Shown here: one piece after another, positions 1-9,146 of the stretch
Layout of the letters: every line of letters starts with the position of its first letter
Numbering within the stretch: position 1 is the first letter of the stretch
Virus record (IMG/VR): IMGVR_UViG_3300033064_005685
Location: 1-22,582 of that record
Length of the DNA: 22,582 bases
Source of the DNA: a virus
Direction: 5' to 3' (one strand)
Made by a program: the position numbers and the translations under genes
Notes under the pieces: generated by a model
Databases searched by the model: none
What the model saw: the letters and a program-made list of their open reading frames with translations, nothing else
Told to the model about the DNA's origin: nothing

Positions 1-494
1 GCGCCAATAGAGCCCCAATTACCAAGACCTGCTTTCCAACCTTCGACGTCGGTCAATCCTTTCCAGGCTTTGCCGGTCAACGACGGTTTGGCATCACCGT
101 CTAAAAATCCTTCCATTGCACCACTTACCGACGGCGACGCCGAAGGGACAACTGCCCCCGGCGCACTTTCCCCGCCACCGCCGTAAGCTGCAATTAATTC
201 TTCTAACTTTTCATTCTTTTTCCGGCCCGTATATGTTTCAACACCTAACTGACCTAATCCAATCGCCATGCCCCTATCGGAAGACTCTTTGTCCGATTCG
301 ATTTTATCCCTGGCAAGTGCGTTTTCCTGGGCTAACTGCTGGGACTGCATCGCCAAGACCTTATTCCGGTAAGCCTCTTCATCCTTTATGGCTTTTGTGC
401 GGCTCAAATAAGGGGTCTGCGCATTAATTTGGGAGACACGATCCTGTCTGAGCCGTCTCCCGCCGGAAATACCGTAATACTGGTCTACCATCAT
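1..494 (-). CDS. Possible internal virion protein, partial (runs off left edge)
   Basis: The frame is open from an ATG at 494 to the window edge, giving 164 codons with no stop; the C-terminus is missing. The start overlaps the upstream stop as ATGA, which supports translational coupling. The N-terminal half is charged and probably helical. The stretch AIGLGQLGVETYTGRKK resembles GIGLGQVVAETHFGKQR in the upstream neighbour. After about residue 95 the sequence becomes rich in Gly, Ser, Pro and Ala. The position downstream of the tail genes, plus the helical then Gly-rich composition, would suit an internal or ejection protein of a short-tailed phage. That role is inference from position, not from a recognised domain. 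Confidence 0.75.
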   Translation of the reverse strand, partial: MMVDQYYGISGGRRLRQDRVSQINAQTPYLSRTKAIKDEEAYRNKVLAMQSQQLAQENALARDKIESDKESSDRGMAIGLGQLGVETYTGRKKNEKLEELIAAYGGGGESAPGAVVPSASPSVSGAMEGFLDGDAKPSLTGKAWKGLTDVEGWKAGLGNWGSIG

Positions 495-901
495 GCACCC
501 CCATATTGTCTTTTCAAAAGATTCTGGAATTCGAGTTTTCTTTTCAAAAGAGCCATGTCAATATCTTCCCGCTGCTTTCCGAAATGGGTTTCTGCAACTA
601 CTTGACCCAAACCAATCCCTGTAGATAGTCTATCCTGGCGCTGTTCTTCGCCAAAGGCTTCCCGCTCTAATCCCATTCGACTGGTAAACGCCTTAGACCG
701 CAAATCAAGGGACTTGTCTTGATACCGCTTTGTTGATGCCGCGAGTAAGTTTCTCAATCCTTTTCTTGCGTATTCATCCGCAAAAGTCTCATCTGCCAGC
801 ATGGTGCTCATAACCGCCCTTTGCTCCGGACCGATACGCTGCAATTTCTGAACCATGCGCTGATAGCGCGGGTCGTCCTGAAAAGCTGAATAATCAACCA
901 T
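491..901 (-). CDS. Small helical possible internal virion protein
   Basis: This 136-residue protein is highly charged and probably mostly alpha-helical or coiled-coil, with no cysteine and no membrane segment. It starts at an ATG preceded by AGGGAT and ends in an ATGA overlap with the next gene. Residues around 95-112 (GIGLGQVVAETHFGKQR) match a similar stretch in the downstream protein, so the pair looks like an old tandem duplication. I do not recognise a family. Its place directly after the large tail protein suggests a minor virion or ejection protein, but this is inference only. Confidence 0.7.
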   Translation of the reverse strand: MVDYSAFQDDPRYQRMVQKLQRIGPEQRAVMSTMLADETFADEYARKGLRNLLAASTKRYQDKSLDLRSKAFTSRMGLEREAFGEEQRQDRLSTGIGLGQVVAETHFGKQREDIDMALLKRKLEFQNLLKRQYGGA

Positions 902-911
902 GTTTTTATCC

Positions 912-3900
912 CTATTCGTCGTGTCTTTCCACGCCGTATTTATATGCCCATCCCAAGGGTCTGAATCGCTTGTCGTTGCCGTTTGTGCTCTGCGTGTAAA
1001 GGGCGGATATCTCGTCGGCAGTTAATGCGCGATTATAGATCCGGGGTTCGTCAATTTTGCCGTTCAACTCGTATGTACCGCCGCCACCATCATGTGTGTT
1101 GCCCCATGCGACATTAGCAGCATTAGAGATATCGGCCGGAAGTGAAGATAGGTCCAAGGTAGATGAACTGGCAGATCCATCCATGTAAGCTGTTGCTAAA
1201 TCGGTAGTTCTGTTCACCGTCACAACCACATGGTGCCATGTAGCATCAAAAGCGAGCAAGTCCGACCAGTTGTTTGTCGCTTGAACGTTGTTTTTTTCAA
1301 GGTGAAGATACAGTTGTTGAGATCCCCCATACGTGCTAATAAATATTTGGTCGGTGGCATCTACCCATTTTGAAAATGCAATATTATATTGGCTACTGCC
1401 ACCAATACCGTCACAATTGACCCAAAATGCTACACTAAAATCACTGGTGCCAAGTTCATCCAATGGTGAGGAATTCCCGCAATCAACCCTGTCGTCAACA
1501 TTATCAAACTCAATTCCGTTGTCTATGTTCCCGGTCACCCAATCAGCATCGGTCATGGTGCCTTCCAGCGTTCCGTCGTTATCATAACATGCATCGGCAG
1601 CAGTAGTGCCTGCGCTTTCATCAAATGGCCAGTACCCTATCAACCCATCGTCCCGGGTCGTGACAAATTTCAGTCTATGCGTCCACCCAAGAAGGTTCGT
1701 GTTCTGGGTATCGCGCGTAATCCGGTTCGTCATGTCCCCTATGAGTACCGATGTTAAGGAAGTACCTGTAACTGAGGCGTCCGCATAATGGGTAATGTCA
1801 ACACTGTCTACGGTTTCTATGCCTTCCCATAGGAATTTTGACTTATAAAGCCTCGTCAGATCCCATGTGTTATCGGAAGGCCAGAAATCCCCTGTCTCGA
1901 TTGTGTGGACTATTTCGGTCTGATACCAGTGGTCGCCATTATCAAGTCTGAGCATAAACCCGCTATCCGCACCGGCATAGACATATTTCGTGCCGTTTGT
2001 GTCCTGTACCGGAAACCCGCATTCAGGGGGGTCGGCAGCGCCCACGTTTTGCTCGAACCATCGCTTTCTCACCAGATCGTAAACAAACCATTTGGTTGAT
2101 ATTCTCAGGTTGTATTCTTTGTGGCTTTGGTCGTACCATCCCGTCGCTGATTCGATATTTGAAGCACCCAGATAATCATCGCCTTGCACGTCAAAATACT
2201 TATCTATTCCGTGTACGATATATGGGACGGCTCCATCGAATATAATAGGCCCTGAATATGACAACCAGATTGCGATATTTCTCTCAACATCGGCGGCAAT
2301 TTTAAAACCCACCTCGGCGGTTGCGAGTGTAAGCGGTGCAGGACAGCCCAAATTGTAACTGATAGGGAATATCCTGAACGGGTCTGAATCCGTCGCATCG
2401 GGGGTACTGCCGGAAAGAAGATAAATCTCTGTTTTCTTCAGCGCCAGAAACATTGAGAAGATATTCGAGCCAAATCGATTGTAAATCTCAGTCCCGGCTG
2501 TAAGTTCTTCCGCGCCCCCGAAATAAAGCGATTGAGCGCCGTCCATGCTTGACTCGTACCCGTTAAAGGCTTGCGGGGCGTGTGTGACGGAATAATCACA
2601 TCGATTGCCTTCGCCGCCTTCGGTGTACCCACACAGCATCAACCGGTTTTTATAGGTTGCCGGGAACTTAAATGGCATAATTGGTAGTTGGGCGGGTATG
2701 CCAAGAACCACATTGACCTGTGATTTTGCAGTAGTAAGCGTTGCATCCCACACAAACTTATAAGTATATCCAACAGACCCGAACATTTCCCTTGAAAATT
2801 CTTGTTCTATACTCGGTGGCGTCCAGGACATTACCCCGGATTGACTAAGAGACGTATCTAAACCGGCATCATCGAGTGTTTCGTCAGAAACCGTGCCTAC
2901 AGTTGCCCAACCTTCACCATTCCAATAATAAATCGTTACGATTGCAGCCGTTTCATTGGGCGTACCAGCTACAATGAGAAATTTTACGGCTGTCATACGC
3001 TCGTCGAATTGCGCAATTACCCATTCTGAGCTTGTTAAATCAGCTAAATCGGCATAGTATGTGCTATCAGAGTCGTTTACTTCGAGGGTGTAATCAACAT
3101 ATATTGCAGATTTGTATGGCTGAAACTGTATAGGTTGCCGGTAAACACCATCCCATATATCGACAATGGGCTGCATGGCCGCATCGACGGTACATTTGTA
3201 GATAGTGGCTTCCCCGGCGTCAATATTGAACTGATACCAATAAAATAGGCGGCCTTCCATAAACTTTGTAGCGGAAGTATCGACGGTGGATGTCCATGTC
3301 ACAGTGCCGGTTGTGGCAAGACTAGCCCCGGTGTCCGTGTTGTCGGTAATTGAAAGCCCATTCCAGGAATTACCGTCCCATTCCCAGGCGGTCATTTTGG
3401 ATGCTTCGGCGTTGGCCTCATCGACGTAAAACTTAACACCTTGCAGGGGTCGTGTAGACCCTACGAGCCAATAAAGTGCGCTTGTCGCATAGGGGCGGAC
3501 AGGAAAATCAAAATTAGCAACCCATCTTGAAACGCCCTTGCTTATACGGAATTCATCTATCCATCCGGCAACTCCCATAAGGTCAAATGGGAAAAGAAGT
3601 TTTTCGTTTCCATCAGGTGTATGCGCTGCGGTTGGAATTGTAATTGTATCGGTTAGACCTACAACGGGTCTGGCTGAAAAGCTGTTGAACCGCACCATTT
3701 GGAAATCATCAACATAACCAGCTAAATCGAAATTCGCTGCATTAGTTCCACCGATTCTTGCAATTCCCGTCAGGGTCGAAGCGTATGTATACGAATCGTA
3801 ACTAATCTGAGTGCCATTATCGTAAACTCCCCAATCATCCCCTACTTTACAGATAGCTATATGATGCCAGTTGGCATCAGCTATTTCAGCCCCGATTGCC

Positions 3901-5426
3901 GCTACTTGAACAACCCCGCCGATTTTAACCTCTAAATACAATCCGGTTCCGTGAATGTTTTCAAGCCAAATGCGGTTGTTATCGTCTTCTCGATAAAAGA
4001 AATACGTTTCGCTCCCGGCGTGATCGGTGTGCTTAACCCAGAAATTGACAGTCCATTTGGTCGTGGGGTTAAAATCCGTGGTGGACGCACTAAAAAGCTG
4101 ACTATTATTTCCATTATCTAAAGAAAGCCCGCCTGTACCCCATTTTAAAGCGGCAGCGGCGATTGTCGCATTTACAGAAGTCGAAAATCCGTGAGTCAGA
4201 CTTCCAAAGTCAAGATACGACGTTGCCACCATATCCCCAACTTCAATAGCGGCGGCTATATCGGGAAGTGTGCCTACCTGCGTAAACGTCGATACTGAAG
4301 TGCCATCGACAACAAGTGCCCAAGCATCTGTGACGCCACCCCAACCACGAACAACTGCAACATGATACCATGTGTTGATTACGGGCGCCCACGTTGCACT
4401 TTCGGAAACAAGTCCTACCCCAGCAGTGCTTGTAGCCATAAAATAAAGTTTGCTATTATCGTGATCTACAAACAACGCCACATAACCATAAGCGGTTGCC
4501 TGACTGTAAAGACACATTTTCCCGGTTACGGCGCTGAACCTAACCCATGTGTCTATTTCAAATTCACTTGCCCCGAAGTTCCATACGGCATTATCATTCC
4601 ATGAAACATAATCGCCCGTGCCGTCCAACAAAAGAGACGTTTGCCCAAATTTTGCTTGAATTACATCTAGTTGTGCGTTGCCGCCAACCGTGTCGGCGTT
4701 TCCTGTTGGTCCACCCGTGGAACTATCGGCAATCGCAACCGCTTCAGCATCGGCTCCATCGTTATGAAGCAAAAGAACCGTTGACGAATCATTCCCCCCG
4801 CCAATAATTGCGATATCGTCCGCACCGGTCAGGTCGTTATTAACCTCGATTGAATAGTCTTTCGGGTTTGTCATAGCGATGTCAGTGGTGGTCGCTGCCG
4901 TAGAGGTGATAAACGCTGAGGCCTTCATCTCGTCACCGCCCCAGATAACTGATTCTACCCCATTGGCGTAGGCGACTTGACCATTTGCCGCCACCGCGAA
5001 CCTACCAAAGCCCGCCCCTGAAGCGTCTGTATAAGCGGCGGATGACAAGAACGTACCGGCAGTCGGTACAGCGGTTGTATTGTCGTAAACAACAGCATCG
5101 TCGCCGTGGATGAGGATATGGCTTTCGGCAGGGGAGTCTTTTCTGAAATGAAATCCGTTTTGAATCGTAGGCGCGCTGGTAATCGCGGTCGTGTTGACCC
5201 TTGTAAATCCCTTCACGCCTTCAATCCCCTGCTCATTGTAGCGCATATTGGTCAGGGTTTTGAAATTGTTCGCGCCTATCTTGGCCGGGTCTACATCCGG
5301 CAGCCATTGACCATCAAAGCGGTATTGAAGACCTTTTATGGGGTCGTCGGGTGTTTGGGGAAGTTCCTGGGCAAAACATACCGATGCGAAAATGAACAAA
5401 AAAGCTATTAAAAATATCTTTCTCAT
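912..5426 (-). CDS. Large tail protein with LamG domains and signal peptide
   Basis: This 1504-residue virion protein is probably a tail nozzle or stopper with a beta-rich core; stretches such as LSYSGPIIFDG and the aromatic- and Gly-rich repeats recall beta-propeller tail proteins. Residues 1-19 (MRKIFLIAFLFIFASVCFA) look like a Sec signal peptide, and no in-frame alternative start lies just after them. LamG/concanavalin-like domains sit at roughly 217-400, 407-575 and 1262-1480. The usual closing motif GWIDEFRISKG of the first appears only near 618, after the second domain. The third is inserted just before the last 24 residues. LamG domains bind glycans or serve as adhesive modules in other proteins, so a host-surface role is plausible. 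It overlaps the upstream gene by ATGA. Confidence 0.85.
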   Translation of the reverse strand: MRKIFLIAFLFIFASVCFAQELPQTPDDPIKGLQYRFDGQWLPDVDPAKIGANNFKTLTNMRYNEQGIEGVKGFTRVNTTAITSAPTIQNGFHFRKDSPAESHILIHGDDAVVYDNTTAVPTAGTFLSSAAYTDASGAGFGRFAVAANGQVAYANGVESVIWGGDEMKASAFITSTAATTTDIAMTNPKDYSIEVNNDLTGADDIAIIGGGNDSSTVLLLHNDGADAEAVAIADSSTGGPTGNADTVGGNAQLDVIQAKFGQTSLLLDGTGDYVSWNDNAVWNFGASEFEIDTWVRFSAVTGKMCLYSQATAYGYVALFVDHDNSKLYFMATSTAGVGLVSESATWAPVINTWYHVAVVRGWGGVTDAWALVVDGTSVSTFTQVGTLPDIAAAIEVGDMVATSYLDFGSLTHGFSTSVNATIAAAALKWGTGGLSLDNGNNSQLFSASTTDFNPTTKWTVNFWVKHTDHAGSETYFFYREDDNNRIWLENIHGTGLYLEVKIGGVVQVAAIGAEIADANWHHIAICKVGDDWGVYDNGTQISYDSYTYASTLTGIARIGGTNAANFDLAGYVDDFQMVRFNSFSARPVVGLTDTITIPTAAHTPDGNEKLLFPFDLMGVAGWIDEFRISKGVSRWVANFDFPVRPYATSALYWLVGSTRPLQGVKFYVDEANAEASKMTAWEWDGNSWNGLSITDNTDTGASLATTGTVTWTSTVDTSATKFMEGRLFYWYQFNIDAGEATIYKCTVDAAMQPIVDIWDGVYRQPIQFQPYKSAIYVDYTLEVNDSDSTYYADLADLTSSEWVIAQFDERMTAVKFLIVAGTPNETAAIVTIYYWNGEGWATVGTVSDETLDDAGLDTSLSQSGVMSWTPPSIEQEFSREMFGSVGYTYKFVWDATLTTAKSQVNVVLGIPAQLPIMPFKFPATYKNRLMLCGYTEGGEGNRCDYSVTHAPQAFNGYESSMDGAQSLYFGGAEELTAGTEIYNRFGSNIFSMFLALKKTEIYLLSGSTPDATDSDPFRIFPISYNLGCPAPLTLATAEVGFKIAADVERNIAIWLSYSGPIIFDGAVPYIVHGIDKYFDVQGDDYLGASNIESATGWYDQSHKEYNLRISTKWFVYDLVRKRWFEQNVGAADPPECGFPVQDTNGTKYVYAGADSGFMLRLDNGDHWYQTEIVHTIETGDFWPSDNTWDLTRLYKSKFLWEGIETVDSVDITHYADASVTGTSLTSVLIGDMTNRITRDTQNTNLLGWTHRLKFVTTRDDGLIGYWPFDESAGTTAADACYDNDGTLEGTMTDADWVTGNIDNGIEFDNVDDRVDCGNSSPLDELGTSDFSVAFWVNCDGIGGSSQYNIAFSKWVDATDQIFISTYGGSQQLYLHLEKNNVQATNNWSDLLAFDATWHHVVVTVNRTTDLATAYMDGSASSSTLDLSSLPADISNAANVAWGNTHDGGGGTYELNGKIDEPRIYNRALTADEISALYTQSTNGNDKRFRPLGWAYKYGVERHDE

Positions 5427-6520
5427 CTGGTTACGTTGCTTTCCGGTTCTTTGGGTCTATCGACAAAATCCGTTCGGAATCTGTCCAACTCCTCGTAATA
5501 TTCGGCCATGAGCCTTGCGGATTTGCCGTATTGTTTCGCCTTTAAAAACCCCTGGGCCGCGACATATAGTGTCAATGCTCTGTCATAAACGACAGGAACA
5601 AGTATGTTTTGAACCGCTGTAACCGCAGACGGCGTGGAAACAAAATGCACGGTTGCCGTCGGCGTTGCGTCGGTATAGCCTACTGCGGTATTGGAAGCAT
5701 TTAAGGCGGTTGTACCAAATGTAAACGCACCGTCAGATTTATAGGCGGTCACATATCCTATACGAATATGCCCGTCCGCAACCCCTGGAAGACCGGCGAC
5801 GGAAAACGCTGTAGTCGAATAACCCACCGCATTATGATAAGCCTCAACAGCGTCAATCGTACCGTCGCTACCGATATCGAAGGCTACAGCACCGTATTTC
5901 GTTGCCGGAACAACATCGTCACCCGGAGCGGTGCCCGCAGCTACAGCGGCTTTTGTGTATAGCTTGTCCCTTATTTTGTAGCTGAAAGCGCCGGATGAAA
6001 CAGCGGTTGTGGTCGAACCAATGGCAAGGTTAGCATCGGTGATAAGATCCAGCGCGGGAAATACGCCCACACTTCCATTCCATTCATACCACCATAGCGG
6101 AACAACGTCGTTTGAGTGTCCTATGGATTGCGGGTTTTTCTTTACGAGACCCTTTTTAACCCCGTTTCTGTCAATATAAACTACTGTAGAAACGTCAAGA
6201 TAGGGGCCGGTAAGGGCGTACTCGACGGTATTTTCCAGCAAGGTTACAGACTCGCTTGATTCAAGACAGCGGGTTCTCGCAACGATATCCTTTGTACCTT
6301 CATTGACCCACACGAGAAGCTCCGCATCGGACCAAAATGACGCAGTAGCCTCATTAAGATGATATCTCGCATTGGTAATGATTGTGGATGACAGCGTGGA
6401 AGAAGTCTGTTGAGATCCACCAAAGGCAATACCGGCAATAAGAAAACTTATGGCAAGTGCAATAAATAACAAAATGTTTTTTGCACAACTTAACCTGTTG
6501 TAAATAAGGAATCTTTTCAT
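5423..6520 (-). CDS. Head-tail adaptor-like protein with N-terminal signal sequence
   Basis: This 365-residue protein has residues around 46-75 (TNARYHLNEATASFWSDAEL and following) that match the opening of phage head-tail adaptor or joining proteins. The C-terminal helix-rich part (ALTLYVAAQGFLKAKQYGKS) fits the same fold. Roughly residues 165-285 form a Gly/Ala/Thr-rich insert of a kind seen in phage structural proteins. Unusually, the N-terminus has a basic region followed by about 18 hydrophobic residues (NILLFIALAISFLIAGIAFG), an apparent signal peptide or anchor. I see no ATG, GTG or TTG after it that would give a cytoplasmic form. Both ends overlap neighbours by ATGA, so the gene is embedded in the tail operon. 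The adaptor call is by resemblance. Confidence 0.8.
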   Translation of the reverse strand: MKRFLIYNRLSCAKNILLFIALAISFLIAGIAFGGSQQTSSTLSSTIITNARYHLNEATASFWSDAELLVWVNEGTKDIVARTRCLESSESVTLLENTVEYALTGPYLDVSTVVYIDRNGVKKGLVKKNPQSIGHSNDVVPLWWYEWNGSVGVFPALDLITDANLAIGSTTTAVSSGAFSYKIRDKLYTKAAVAAGTAPGDDVVPATKYGAVAFDIGSDGTIDAVEAYHNAVGYSTTAFSVAGLPGVADGHIRIGYVTAYKSDGAFTFGTTALNASNTAVGYTDATPTATVHFVSTPSAVTAVQNILVPVVYDRALTLYVAAQGFLKAKQYGKSARLMAEYYEELDRFRTDFVDRPKEPESNVTR

Positions 6521-7536
6521 GCGCTCATTCCCTCGGACATATAAGGCTGTCTGCCGGAAAGTTTGCGGCTGTATTCAAATAGTTCGATTTCGTCCCTGGC
6601 AGATACCGCGATCCAGTAATTAGCGTTTAATATCTCAATCTTCGTGTTGTCGCCGGCGTCCTTGGTTTTTCTGCGGTGTTTCTGTGAGTCCATGGCAAGA
6701 TTAGACAAAGCCCTGTGCCAAATGTATTCATGGATTTGACCGGGACATGGCGGGTAAACACCTTCTGACCAATCGCTTAAATCGGGGTATTCTTTTTCCA
6801 GCGACACCTTGACATTGTATCTTTGACCCGGCCAGTTGTACCAAAACAGAAGATGCTCGATAGACGCGAAAGTACCATATGCGTATTGCTGATACCTCCA
6901 TCTTGACGGACGCCCCCCGGGTTGAGATACCCTTTGAGCGGGTGCCTCTGAAATAGGGTCGGATGGATACAGGTCAAACTGTACGTCATAGACCCTTTTT
7001 ATGGCCCATTCGTAGTGAGTATCGAGACCTGTAGCATCGGCAGGTTCGATGGTCGACGCCGGCAGAACAATCCCGGCATGGTAAATAGTCCCCCCTGAAT
7101 CGTAGGCCTCATAATCCGTGGTGTCGATTTCGGTATCCCCGTTGATTGATTTCAGAGAAAGAGTTGTAGCATCTATCCTGACCGCCCGGAAAAGACGGCT
7201 ATTGAGCCGGTGAAGTTGGTTTTCCCCGTTGATACCCTCAATGAATATGATATCATCGGTCTGAAATCCATGGTCGGTTCCGAGATCCGGGTCAACCGAA
7301 TCGGCAGTTATCACCCCTGGATCGGCAGCGGTTATCGCGGATATCACAGCATAATAGCGCGTGAAAATCTCATCGTAAACCTCACGGTTCCATTCTAACG
7401 GCATCATGCCTAAATTGGATATCTCACGATTTGCGGTGATTAGAGCGTTTTGGATTAACTCATCCTGGTCCGTTCTTGACATATCCGTCAGAAGATACCG
7501 CTTGCACCTGTCCACCAAATGTAGGTTTGAAATCAT
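6517..7536 (-). CDS. Tail tubular/adaptor-like protein with E1-FCCH-type insert
   Basis: This 339-residue virion protein has an N-terminal helical region (roughly 1-60) and a C-terminal helical region (roughly 255-339) that resemble phage connector or tail tubular proteins. Between them, residues about 64-155 look like the E1-FCCH beta-domain often inserted in phage tail proteins: VITADSVDPDLGTDHGFQ, then DIIFIEGINGENQLHRLN, ending near YEAYDSGGTIY. It starts 2 bases after the upstream stop and ends in an ATGA overlap, so it is translated as part of the tail gene block. The exact role (tube, adaptor or nozzle) is inferred from order: capsid gene first, large tail protein last. Confidence 0.8.
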   Translation of the reverse strand: MISNLHLVDRCKRYLLTDMSRTDQDELIQNALITANREISNLGMMPLEWNREVYDEIFTRYYAVISAITAADPGVITADSVDPDLGTDHGFQTDDIIFIEGINGENQLHRLNSRLFRAVRIDATTLSLKSINGDTEIDTTDYEAYDSGGTIYHAGIVLPASTIEPADATGLDTHYEWAIKRVYDVQFDLYPSDPISEAPAQRVSQPGGRPSRWRYQQYAYGTFASIEHLLFWYNWPGQRYNVKVSLEKEYPDLSDWSEGVYPPCPGQIHEYIWHRALSNLAMDSQKHRRKTKDAGDNTKIEILNANYWIAVSARDEIELFEYSRKLSGRQPYMSEGMSA

Positions 7537-7538
7537 TT

Positions 7539-8336
7539 TTATTCTTCCCTAGCTCGTTTTTCCCGCATGATTTTATCCCCGGCTCCCTTTTGGGCAAGAT
7601 ATTCTTCCCTCGAGGCTTCCCTTAACGTGGTATATGGATATTCCTGAATTTTACCGACCAGTTTCCGGCCTTTTTCAGGTGTTTGGGCGTAGTGGTCGCG
7701 GGTAGCATTATCGGCCACTTCAAGGTAGAAGCCTGGTTGAATCACCGGTTTCATGCGCTGAATTACCAGCCATTGCCCTTCCCACCCAAGCTGCACGTCT
7801 ATCGTATCGTTGTCGCTTCTCATCGGGGAAAACTGCACTTCCCAATATCCCTCTACCAGCAAATCGAACGTGCCGTTAATTTCGCCGTGGTCCTCTTTTG
7901 AATCGAGTATTTTCTGAGCGGGTTTATCCCCGAGAATTTCCTTCAGGCGCTCAACTTCTAAATTCTGGAATATCGGGCGCTCCTTATCGGTAGCGGCAAC
8001 AACACCATGCAGGGTGTATAGATACCTGAATCTTTTGCTGATCTTGCGGCGTAGCTTCTGCCACGAAATTGATTTAAAAATCACATTCGCACGATACTTT
8101 CTTGAGCGCGGGTCGCTTCTTTCCGTGATGGTTTCCGTAACCTGTGGTTTCACGGTAGTCACGGGCTGATAATAACTGTTATCGGTGACTTTCCGCCACT
8201 GTTGGTCAAACGCATCTTTCACGATAAGGGACGCATCGGAGATTCTGACGCGGTGTTTCTTCTCGTAATCGCACAGCATTCCCTCTGCCTGAATCCGCTT
8301 AAATTCGTCTATGAATTTCTGTTCTTCTTCAGTCAT
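7539..8336 (-). CDS. Hypothetical virion-module protein
   Basis: This 265-residue protein is charged, with no signal peptide and no membrane segment. I chose the ATG at 8336 because AAAGGAGAT lies at good spacing before it; the longer frame back to 8402 adds 22 residues, has no clear SD and overlaps the upstream gene. The middle part (about 95-150) is basic, with RKYRANVIFKSISWQKLRRK, while the C-terminus is rich in Glu, Arg and Lys. I do not recognise the family. Its position between capsid-proximal and adaptor-like genes suggests a head or head-completion role, which is inference. Confidence 0.8.
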   Translation of the reverse strand: MTEEEQKFIDEFKRIQAEGMLCDYEKKHRVRISDASLIVKDAFDQQWRKVTDNSYYQPVTTVKPQVTETITERSDPRSRKYRANVIFKSISWQKLRRKISKRFRYLYTLHGVVAATDKERPIFQNLEVERLKEILGDKPAQKILDSKEDHGEINGTFDLLVEGYWEVQFSPMRSDNDTIDVQLGWEGQWLVIQRMKPVIQPGFYLEVADNATRDHYAQTPEKGRKLVGKIQEYPYTTLREASREEYLAQKGAGDKIMREKRAREE

Positions 8337-8389
8337 TTTAAATGATCTCCTTTGTTTTGGTTTTTTAGAAACTCTTAATAAATATGTTC

Positions 8390-9109
8390 CTATCCTGGGC
8401 AAATAGCTACAAACGAGTGGTGTTCGGCATTGACGTTTATCGGCGTGACCATGGTGATAACCATACCCGGCATTGTAACCGCACCGATGGCCGATGGTTT
8501 ATACCCGTACATACCGCCGATGAACTCGACCGTTCCCGAAGGAACCGCCCATGACAGTCTTACCTCGTTGGCTGTAACACCCTGGCCGGCGGTAAGCGTC
8601 TGAATATAAGCTTTATAAACGTGCTTCCGGTCACTCGATTGGATTCTGATCTCACTTCCCGGACCAATATACGCCCCGGTAACATCACCGTTAAAACTAC
8701 CGGTGGGTGTTGCAGCGGTGTCCAACGTCCAGGTCGTGATATCCTCGGTAGCCGCATCGCCTGAAATCCCGGCGGCGGCATTTGTGACCTGACGGTAATC
8801 TTTATCGTCGCGCTCGATATACACGCCTCCGCCATACGTGGTGTCGGATTGGTTTGTGGTTGTCAGCAGATCCCCACCATAATACGGCGAAATGCCGGCC
8901 CCGAATACGTTATCTACTACTGCACCGCCGTTTCCGGTTCTCACAAGACCTTCAGTTGTCAGAATGTCGCACGCCATGACCTCATCCCAAATCATTTCGT
9001 CGGGAGTGGCCCCGCCAAGATTGTAAATACGGATTTGGTGAGGAATGGACCCCAACTGAAGATATAGAACGGCGCCAGTACCTTCAAAATGTCCTGTTAT
9101 AATTTGCAT
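8390..9109 (-). CDS. Hypothetical structural protein, possible head decoration
   Basis: This 239-residue protein is rich in Gly, Thr and Ala and probably mainly beta-structured, as in virion surface proteins. It starts at an ATG preceded by AGGAGGTACAAG, a strong SD site. No catalytic motif, cysteine cluster or signal peptide is visible. Before the HNH gene was inserted it would have followed the major capsid gene directly, a usual position for head decoration or completion proteins. The structural assignment rests on composition and position; I do not recognise a named family. Confidence 0.8.
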   Translation of the reverse strand: MQIITGHFEGTGAVLYLQLGSIPHQIRIYNLGGATPDEMIWDEVMACDILTTEGLVRTGNGGAVVDNVFGAGISPYYGGDLLTTTNQSDTTYGGGVYIERDDKDYRQVTNAAAGISGDAATEDITTWTLDTAATPTGSFNGDVTGAYIGPGSEIRIQSSDRKHVYKAYIQTLTAGQGVTANEVRLSWAVPSGTVEFIGGMYGYKPSAIGAVTMPGMVITMVTPINVNAEHHSFVAICPG

Positions 9110-9146
9110 CTTGTACCTCCTGTTAAATGATATTTATGTCCTGCCT

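Noticed and set aside
116-427. Plus-strand frame of 103 codons at the left end
   Set aside because: It is antisense to a frame that is coupled by ATGA to its neighbour and reads as a natural protein.
8337-8402. Longer N-terminus for the gene ending at 7539
   Set aside because: The extra 22 residues overlap the previous gene and lack an SD; the ATG at 8336 has a strong one.
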